NCBI GenBank assembly: GCA_038326995.1
Contig: JBBQKP010000051.1
Location: 1-18,649 of the forward strand
From: JBBQKP01 sp038326995
GTDB lineage: Bacteria; Planctomycetota; Phycisphaerae; Tepidisphaerales; Tepidisphaeraceae
Direction: 5' to 3'
DNA length: 18,649 nucleotides
Shown here one piece after another: positions 13,719-18,649 of the stretch. The notes below the pieces were generated by a model. It saw only the letters and a list, made by a program, of their open reading frames with translations. It was not told the DNA's origin and searched no databases. The number at the start of each line of letters is the position of its first letter. The stretch's first letter is position 1. A program made the translations under genes and the position numbers.

Positions 13719-15248
13719 ATGTTTGCCACTTCGACGAGCAAGTTGCCGCGCTATCTTCCGGATTTCGATACGTTCGCGCGCCTTGCGAAAGCGCACGACA
13801 TCGTGCCGGTCTATAGAAAACTTCTGGCAGACCGTTTGACGCCAGTCACGGCGTTCGAGGTGCTGGGCCGAGACGAGCACGCGTTCCTGCTTGAGAGCGT
13901 GGTCGGCGGCGAGCGTGTCGGGCGTCACAGTTTTATCGCGACTCGCCCGCGAGCGGTTTATCAGTGCAAGGACGGCCGCGCTCAGCTCTGGATCAGCGGC
14001 GAGCAGATTCAGAACTTCGACACGCTCGATCCGCTCGCGGATCTTCGGCGGCTCATCGGCGTGCACAAGCTCGCACGCCTGCCCGAGCTGCCGACATTCA
14101 CCGGCGGGCTGGTCGGCTATGCGGGCTACGAACTCGCGCGGTATTACGAACGCGAAAAACTCAATCACGCCCCACACGACGACCGCAATCTGCCCGATGT
14201 CGTGTTCGGTCTTTATGACGAACTGGTCGTCTTCGATCACGTGGATAAGACGCTCAGTGTGATCGCCGACGCGCGCGTCGAGGCGAGTGCGGATGACGAG
14301 CATGTCCGAATCGCTTACGAGCAGGCGTGCAAGCGAATTGACCTGATCGTGCAGAGGCTTCAGCAGCCCAGCCGACTGTCGCTGGGCGAGCTTCAACCGC
14401 CGGGCGACGAGGATACGTTCGTGATGAACCAGACGCGCCAGCAGTTCGAGGCGGGCGTGAACAAGGGATTGGAATACATTCGCGCGGGCGACATTTTTCA
14501 GTACGTGCCGGGCGTGCGATTGCGCGTCAACAGCCCTGCCGATCCGTTTGATGTGTACCGCGCGCTGCGAGTGATCAACCCGTCGCCCTTCATGTTTTAT
14601 TTGAAGAGCCCCGGGTGCACGCTGGTGGGAAGCAGCCCGGAAATTTTGTGCCGCGTGCAGGGCGGCGTTGTGACGACCAGGCCGCTCGCGGGAACGCGGC
14701 CGCGCGGGAAGACCGACGCCGACGACCAGCGCCTCGAGGCCGAGCTCCTTGCCGACCCTAAGGAACGTGCAGAGCACATCATGCTGGTGGATTTACACCG
14801 CAACGACATCGGCCGAGTTTGCGAAACGGGCAGCGTCGTCGTGCGCGAGTGCATGACCATCGAACGCTACAGCCATGTGATGCACATCAGCAGCTGCGTT
14901 GAGGGCCGACTCGACGCGGCGAAGTATGACGCACTGGACGCACTTCGCGTCAGCCTGCCCGTCGGCACCGTAAGCGGAGCGCCCAAGATTCGCGCGATGC
15001 AGATCATCGACGAACTCGAACCAACCCAGCGCGGCCCGTACGGCGGCGCGGTCGGATACCTGGACCTGGCTGGCAACCTCGACACGTGCATCGCCCTCCG
15101 CACGATCGTGTGGAAGAACGGCTGCTTCGACGTGCAGGCGGGTGCGGGCGTCGTCGCCGATTCAATTCCCGCCAATGAGTTTGAAGAATGCTTCAACAAA
15201 GCACGCGCGCTGCTTCGCGCCGTGGAAGCAGCGACGGCGGGTTTTTAG
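13719..15248 (+). CDS. trpE: Anthranilate synthase component I
   Basis: A 509-residue enzyme that converts chorismate and ammonia (or glutamine-derived ammonia via TrpG) to anthranilate, the first step of tryptophan synthesis. LLESVVGGERVGRHSF (57-72) contains the LLES element linked to tryptophan feedback binding. GGLVGYAGYELARYYE, VGSSPEILCRV, RPLAGTRPRG (about 321-330), MLVDLHRNDIGRVC (D358 onward), LPVGTVSGAPKIRAM and GPYGGAVGYLDLAGNLDTCIALRT are the conserved chorismate-binding blocks. The first of these usually reads GDIFQVV-S-Q/R-R but here is GDIFQYVPGVRL, and VDLGRND-type is VDLHRND. Length and order match TrpE better than PabB. ATG at 13719 has no visible Shine-Dalgarno. No trpG or other trp gene is adjacent, and no leader peptide is recognisable in the short gap. 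Confidence 0.92.
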   Translation: MFATSTSKLPRYLPDFDTFARLAKAHDIVPVYRKLLADRLTPVTAFEVLGRDEHAFLLESVVGGERVGRHSFIATRPRAVYQCKDGRAQLWISGEQIQNFDTLDPLADLRRLIGVHKLARLPELPTFTGGLVGYAGYELARYYEREKLNHAPHDDRNLPDVVFGLYDELVVFDHVDKTLSVIADARVEASADDEHVRIAYEQACKRIDLIVQRLQQPSRLSLGELQPPGDEDTFVMNQTRQQFEAGVNKGLEYIRAGDIFQYVPGVRLRVNSPADPFDVYRALRVINPSPFMFYLKSPGCTLVGSSPEILCRVQGGVVTTRPLAGTRPRGKTDADDQRLEAELLADPKERAEHIMLVDLHRNDIGRVCETGSVVVRECMTIERYSHVMHISSCVEGRLDAAKYDALDALRVSLPVGTVSGAPKIRAMQIIDELEPTQRGPYGGAVGYLDLAGNLDTCIALRTIVWKNGCFDVQAGAGVVADSIPANEFEECFNKARALLRAVEAATAGF

Positions 15249-15284
15249 AATCAGCATTCCGCTTCTTCAATAGCCGCTCGATCA

Positions 15285-16325
15285 TCACGCCAGGATCGCG
15301 TCGATCCGCGCGAGCTCTTCGCTCGTAATCGCAGCCGAATCAAGCGACTTGACGTTCTCGACAATCTGTGACGGCCTGGATGCGCCAATCAGCGCACTGG
15401 TGATGCCCCTCTGCCCCTGCGGGCGAAGCACCCATTGCAATGCGAGTTGAGCAAGTGATTGCCCGCGCGCCGTCGCGATGTCGTTCAGCTTGTTGAGCTT
15501 GGCGACGAGATCGGGCGTCACTTGCTTTTCTTTGAGGAAACCGTCGGGCTGCCTGACGCGGCTGTCGTCGGGAATGTTCTTGAGATACTTGCCCGTCAAA
15601 AGCCCTTGCGCCAGCGGGCAGAACGCGATGGTTCCGATGCCGAAGGAATCGGTCACGGGCAGAAGGTCTTTCTCGACCGACCGATTGAGCATGCTGTAGG
15701 AAGGCTGATGAATGAGCGTCTTGGCCCAGCCGTTCTTTTGATTCAGCAGTGCGACGTCGCGCGTGGCCGCTCCGGAGTAGCTGCTGATACCCGCGTAGAG
15801 CGCCTTGCCGCTTTTGACGATGGAATCGAGCGTGCCGATGGTTTCTTCGAGCGGCGTTCGCGGGTCGGGTCGGTGCGAATAAAAGATGTCGACATAGTCG
15901 AGCTTCATCCGCTTGAGCGACTGTTCGAGCGACGCGACGAGATATTTACGCGAACCCAGATCGCCGTAAGGGCCGGGCCACATGCGATAGCCGGCCTTAG
16001 TGGAAATAATCAGTTCGTCGCGGTGTGCGGCCAGGTCGGCGTGGAGAATTTTACCGAATCGCTCTTCTGCACTGCCGGGCGGCGGGCCGTAGTTATTGGC
16101 GAGGTCGAAGTGCGTGATGCCCAGATCAAAGCTGGTGAAGATCATCTGCCGACAATTTTCGTGCAGGTCGCTTTCGCCTTCGCTTTTGACGGCGTCGGTC
16201 CCCGCTCCGCCGAAGTTGTGCCAAAGGCCGAGTGAAATCGCGGGCAACATCAGACCGGACTCGCCGCACCTGCGAAACCAGTTCGGCTTGACTTCATAAC
16301 GATTGGTGGCGGGCGAATAGCTCAT
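15285..16325 (-). CDS. Aldo/keto reductase, YghZ (L-glyceraldehyde 3-phosphate reductase)-like
   Basis: A 346-residue cytoplasmic NADPH-dependent TIM-barrel oxidoreductase. It closely follows the E. coli YghZ pattern: RRCGESGLMLPAISLGLWHNFG, then FDLGITHFDLANNYGPPPG and DELIISTKAGYRMWPGPYG. The catalytic tetrad is intact: D74, Y79, K110 and H151 (FYSHR). GKALYAGISSYS, LIHQPSYSMLNR, PLAQGLLTGKYL and the cofactor-binding SALIGASRPSQIVENV end the barrel. A 10-15 residue insert after WHNFG (AGTDAVKSEGESDLHEN) is longer than in E. coli. The family reduces aldehydes such as methylglyoxal or L-glyceraldehyde 3-phosphate; the physiological substrate here is inferred only. ATG at 16323-16325. The gene converges with trpE and shares its direction with the Dabb gene 44 bp upstream. 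Confidence 0.94.
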   Translation of the reverse strand: MSYSPATNRYEVKPNWFRRCGESGLMLPAISLGLWHNFGGAGTDAVKSEGESDLHENCRQMIFTSFDLGITHFDLANNYGPPPGSAEERFGKILHADLAAHRDELIISTKAGYRMWPGPYGDLGSRKYLVASLEQSLKRMKLDYVDIFYSHRPDPRTPLEETIGTLDSIVKSGKALYAGISSYSGAATRDVALLNQKNGWAKTLIHQPSYSMLNRSVEKDLLPVTDSFGIGTIAFCPLAQGLLTGKYLKNIPDDSRVRQPDGFLKEKQVTPDLVAKLNKLNDIATARGQSLAQLALQWVLRPQGQRGITSALIGASRPSQIVENVKSLDSAAITSEELARIDAILA

Positions 16326-16369
16326 GGATTTATGATCCGAGCAGGATCTATCGCTCGAGTCAACAGGGC

Positions 16370-16705
16370 TTACTCAAGTCTTGGTTCAGCTCTGGATTCG
16401 CCGGTGAAGTCATAAATTTTAACCCGGCCGAAGTTGGGCTTGTTGCGTGCGATAAATTCAAGATGAAGCGGATGGACCTGATACACGTCATGGCCTTCCA
16501 AATCTTCGAACACCGTCAGCAAGGCCACGTCGTACGAATTGTCGACGACATCGCGCGGCGTCATCGCGGCGGTCCCGACGTCGAAAATGCGAAGCGTCGG
16601 AATCTTCGCCAGCAAATCGCGGCAATCGTTCAGCAACTGCTCTTTCGCGTTCGCAGGGGCGTCGGGTTTGAGCCAGAAAAAGACGACGTGTGTGAACATT
16701 GCCAT
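16370..16705 (-). CDS. Dabb (stress-responsive alpha-beta barrel) domain protein
   Basis: A 111-residue single-domain protein of the Dabb family, dimeric ferredoxin-like barrels found in stress proteins and some cyclases. The start FTHVVFFWLKPDAP, the middle DVVDNSYDVALLTVFEDLEGHDVYQVHPLHLEFI and the closing strand GRVKIYDF are the standard landmarks, with the conserved N-terminal His (H6). The role in bacteria is usually unknown. Its start at 16703-16705 lies 80 bp from the divergent DinB-like gene. It is followed at 44 bp by the aldo/keto reductase on the same strand, so the two may be co-transcribed. Confidence 0.88.
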   Translation of the reverse strand: MAMFTHVVFFWLKPDAPANAKEQLLNDCRDLLAKIPTLRIFDVGTAAMTPRDVVDNSYDVALLTVFEDLEGHDVYQVHPLHLEFIARNKPNFGRVKIYDFTGESRAEPRLE

Positions 16706-16785
16706 AGTCTAAGGCCGACTGGCATTCTCTCAATAGGTGACTGTCAACAGGTGAATTTCAGTCGGCGTCGGGTAGATTGGGCGCG

Positions 16786-17298
16786 ATGCACGACAACCCC
16801 GCACAACTCGCCGAGTTTTTCGAATACGTTAAATGGGCGGACCTGAAACAGCTCGAACAGGCTGATTCGCTCGATGACGATACGTATTTCAAAGATCACG
16901 GTTTTTCGTACGGCAATGTTCACGGACTTTTACTGCACATGGTCTCGGCACACGATGCGTGGCTCGGACGGTTTCGGGGCGAGCCGCCGCGCTGGATCGC
17001 ACGCGACGATGGGATGAAGCCGCGTGCGTCGGTGCGAGCGAAGTGGGCGCAGGTTCACGCAGAATTTTCTCAATATCTCGCGTCGCTTGATCGCACGGCA
17101 CTCGAGCGAAAAATCAGCTACGTCAACACATTGGGTGAAGCCCACGAAGCGCCCTTGGGCCGGCTGCTTTTGCACGTCATGAATCACAGCACGATTCACC
17201 GTGCGCAGCTCAACTCGATGTTGAAGCTGAGCGGAATCAGTCCCGCGTTCGTCGACTATACCAGTTGGTATTTCGAAACCGTCGCGCCCAAAAAGTAG
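16786..17298 (+). CDS. DinB-superfamily metal-binding protein
   Basis: A 170-residue four-helix-bundle protein of the DinB/YfiT-like putative metalloenzyme superfamily. Candidate metal ligands are H51 (or H46) in VHGLLLHMVSAHDAW and the paired H134 and H138 in LLLHVMNHSTIHRAQL, matching the usual triad spacing. LGEAHEAPLGRLLLH and FVDYTSWYFE are also common in this group. Members include thiol-dependent transferases (bacillithiol or mycothiol S-transferases) and DNA-damage-induced proteins of unknown activity; nothing here picks one. ATG 16786 is preferred over TTG 16777, which adds only three residues. Divergent from the Dabb gene. Confidence 0.85.
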   Translation: MHDNPAQLAEFFEYVKWADLKQLEQADSLDDDTYFKDHGFSYGNVHGLLLHMVSAHDAWLGRFRGEPPRWIARDDGMKPRASVRAKWAQVHAEFSQYLASLDRTALERKISYVNTLGEAHEAPLGRLLLHVMNHSTIHRAQLNSMLKLSGISPAFVDYTSWYFETVAPKK

Positions 17299-17591
17299 CC
17301 ACCTTTCACCGTGCGACGCGGGATCGCGATGCGCTGAGCAAAGTCGCGGCGCCTGACAATTGTGCGAGCATTTGGCCGAAGCCACCTATTTTCATCCCGC
17401 TGGATTTGGAACCCGAGGTCCGCCGTGCGGTCGATCTGCCGTTCTTGCTCGTGCGGCGTTTGGTTGAGACAGAACGAAAGACGGGGCCGTTGGATAAAAA
17501 TGACATGATGCGTGCTCCTGTGAAGAAGCATGCAATTTATCAGGTCGCGATCTGGCGGGCGTTGGAATGGATGGTTATCGACAGCGTCTGA
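17265..17591 (+). CDS. Hypothetical small protein overlapping the DinB-like gene
   Basis: The frame is open from inside the DinB-like gene to TGA at 17589-17591. The C-terminal 70 residues look like real coding sequence: KPPIFIPLDLEPEVRRAVDL, then PFLLVRRLVETERKTGPLD and HAIYQVAIWRALEWMVIDSV, with mostly G/C-ending codons. The N-terminal part is not protein-like. There is no in-frame ATG or GTG before the plausible part: only TTG at 17265 (34 bases of overlap) or CTG at 17334. It could be a small gene with an unusual start or a decayed fragment of a longer gene. I do not recognise a family. Coordinates use the TTG and should be read as an outer limit. Confidence 0.4.
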   Translation: MVFRNRRAQKVATFHRATRDRDALSKVAAPDNCASIWPKPPIFIPLDLEPEVRRAVDLPFLLVRRLVETERKTGPLDKNDMMRAPVKKHAIYQVAIWRALEWMVIDSV

Positions 17592-17626
17592 TAAAATCGG
17601 CAGAGTGATCGTTTTGTGCGGGTCGT

Positions 17627-18649
17627 TTAACCGGGCTTCACGCCCACGCGTTTACACATGTCGATGAGCTTTTGAATCTGCACCTGCGACTCGCCAATGG
17701 AGCAGGTCGCGTCGAGGCTTTTGACCGATTCCTTCGCGGCCTCAGAAAGCTGCGCGAAGCCGTAGCCCACGCCAGTGCCCTTGATCGTCATCGCAATCGT
17801 TCGAATCTTGTCGATGTTGTCGTTCTCGATGGACTGCTGGATCTCGACGCACGTGCCCCTGATACTTTCGACATATCTTGCGATCATCGGCACCATATCG
17901 GCGTTGTCGGACATCGAACTCATGATCAACTGATCGGGCGAGGAGATATAGTTGGTCATCAGCGAGATCAGCTTGTCGCGCTCGTAGGGCTTGAACAGCA
18001 CGCCGACCGCCCCGGCATCCTGTGCGGCCTTGAGTCTGTGTGGGCTTGTTTCGGCCGTCACCAGACAAATCGGTCCCTTGTATCCGGCGGCGCGGATCGT
18101 CTTCACCGCCTGCTCGCCTGACATGCTTTCCAGATTCAAGTCGCAGAAGACCAGATCAAACGTCGTGGCCTTGATGCGTTCGACCGCCTCCTCGGGCGAC
18201 TTCACCGCATCAAGGGTGATCAGCGTTTTCTTCAGGTGATGTTTGAGCAGCATCCTGTCGACTTCCTGATCGTCGAGATACAGCACGTTACCCTTCAGCT
18301 TTGTCGTGTCTTCGGGGATATCAACGTCCAATTCTTCATAGCTTCCCGGTTCGAGATAAAGCCGGGGGAAAATCTTGTCGTCGAATTTACACCCGACCTG
18401 ATGCAAAACGCCCGCGACATGGGTGCACGTGGTGACCTTACCACGCAGCACGTCCTCGCCGCCCAGGCGTCGCTTGAGGACGATTTCCATTCGCGTGCCC
18501 GCGTAGAGAAATCCGCCGTACAAGAATCCGACGCCATGTGCGGAGAGATTGCGCGTCGCAACGCCCTTCACCACGGTGCTACCGCCCGGGTGGTGAATGC
18601 GAATCGGGACTTCGGTTTTGCGATAAACACACCGCACCGTGCCGCGCTT
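17627..18649 (-). CDS. PilZ-REC-HPt-like signalling protein (5' end beyond window)
   Basis: 340 residues are visible; the frame remains open to the window edge, so the start is probably just outside (GTG at 18635-18637 would cut the first motif). Numbering from the edge, residues 1-100 are a PilZ domain with the c-di-GMP-binding signatures R-x-x-x-R (R2-R6) and N-x-S-x-x-G (N34-G39). Residues 120-235 are a receiver domain with acidic pair D126/D127, phospho-acceptor D170 (DLVFCDLNL), T199 and K220 (FKPY). Residues 245-340 resemble a histidine phosphotransfer helix bundle, but the normally phosphorylated His in A-H-x-L-K-G is Met287 (IAMTIKGTGVGYGFAQL). It would link c-di-GMP and two-component phosphorylation; the output is unknown. 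It converges with the hypothetical small ORF. Confidence 0.85.
   Translation of the reverse strand, partial: KRGTVRCVYRKTEVPIRIHHPGGSTVVKGVATRNLSAHGVGFLYGGFLYAGTRMEIVLKRRLGGEDVLRGKVTTCTHVAGVLHQVGCKFDDKIFPRLYLEPGSYEELDVDIPEDTTKLKGNVLYLDDQEVDRMLLKHHLKKTLITLDAVKSPEEAVERIKATTFDLVFCDLNLESMSGEQAVKTIRAAGYKGPICLVTAETSPHRLKAAQDAGAVGVLFKPYERDKLISLMTNYISSPDQLIMSSMSDNADMVPMIARYVESIRGTCVEIQQSIENDNIDKIRTIAMTIKGTGVGYGFAQLSEAAKESVKSLDATCSIGESQVQIQKLIDMCKRVGVKPG

Noticed and set aside
15459..16235. Plus-strand 258-codon frame antisense to the aldo/keto reductase
   Set aside because: The opposite strand encodes a clear YghZ-like enzyme with intact catalytic residues; this frame is its shadow.

Overview
The window looks like a chromosomal stretch from a GC-rich Planctomycetota bacterium, most likely close to the Phycisphaerae. 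The evidence is an ECF-type sigma factor with the long hydrophobic C-terminal extension common in planctomycetes, a PEP-CTERM sorting signal, mostly monocistronic housekeeping genes on both strands, and start codons that nearly all lack a visible Shine-Dalgarno sequence. No tRNA, rRNA, insertion sequence, phage gene or CRISPR array is visible.

Layout. 1-597 is the 3' end of a PQQ-dependent sugar dehydrogenase. 884-3598 is the most unusual gene: an ECF sigma factor joined to a long low-complexity region, a predicted surface domain and a C-terminal PEP-CTERM signal. It ends inside a 13-bp tandem repeat (3585-3675). A RimJ/RimL-type acetyltransferase (minus strand) and a TolC-like outer-membrane lipoprotein (plus strand) diverge from 4311-4526. 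An Hsp20 chaperone (6389-6835) and Lon protease (6896-9424) form a proteostasis pair. A Gfo/Idh/MocA-fold protein with altered active-site motifs (9465-10523) is followed by a possible 41-residue small ORF coupled through TAGTG, an array of ten 21-bp repeats (10687-10907), an SDR-type epimerase (11037-12065) and, again through TAGTG, an unknown polytopic membrane protein (12065-13156). Then come ispF (isoprenoid precursors), trpE (tryptophan), a YghZ-like aldo/keto reductase and a Dabb-domain protein (both minus), a DinB-superfamily protein, a small unknown ORF, and the 5'-truncated minus-strand gene of a PilZ-REC-HPt-like protein at the right edge.

How the genes fit together. There is no single pathway. 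The clearest functional pairing is hsp20-lon. The gfo/epimerase/membrane-protein run may be a transcription unit, because stop and start codons overlap by one base. Short tandem expansions recur throughout: 15-bp units in the sigma fusion, the Lon tail and the Gfo protein; 24 bp in the membrane protein; 13 bp over the sigma-fusion stop codon; 21 bp in the gfo-epimerase gap. This suggests a lineage prone to slippage or in-frame tandem duplication.

The best candidate for something undescribed is the sigma/PEP-CTERM fusion. Its domain order implies a transcription factor anchored in the cytoplasmic membrane with an exported, exosortase-targeted end.
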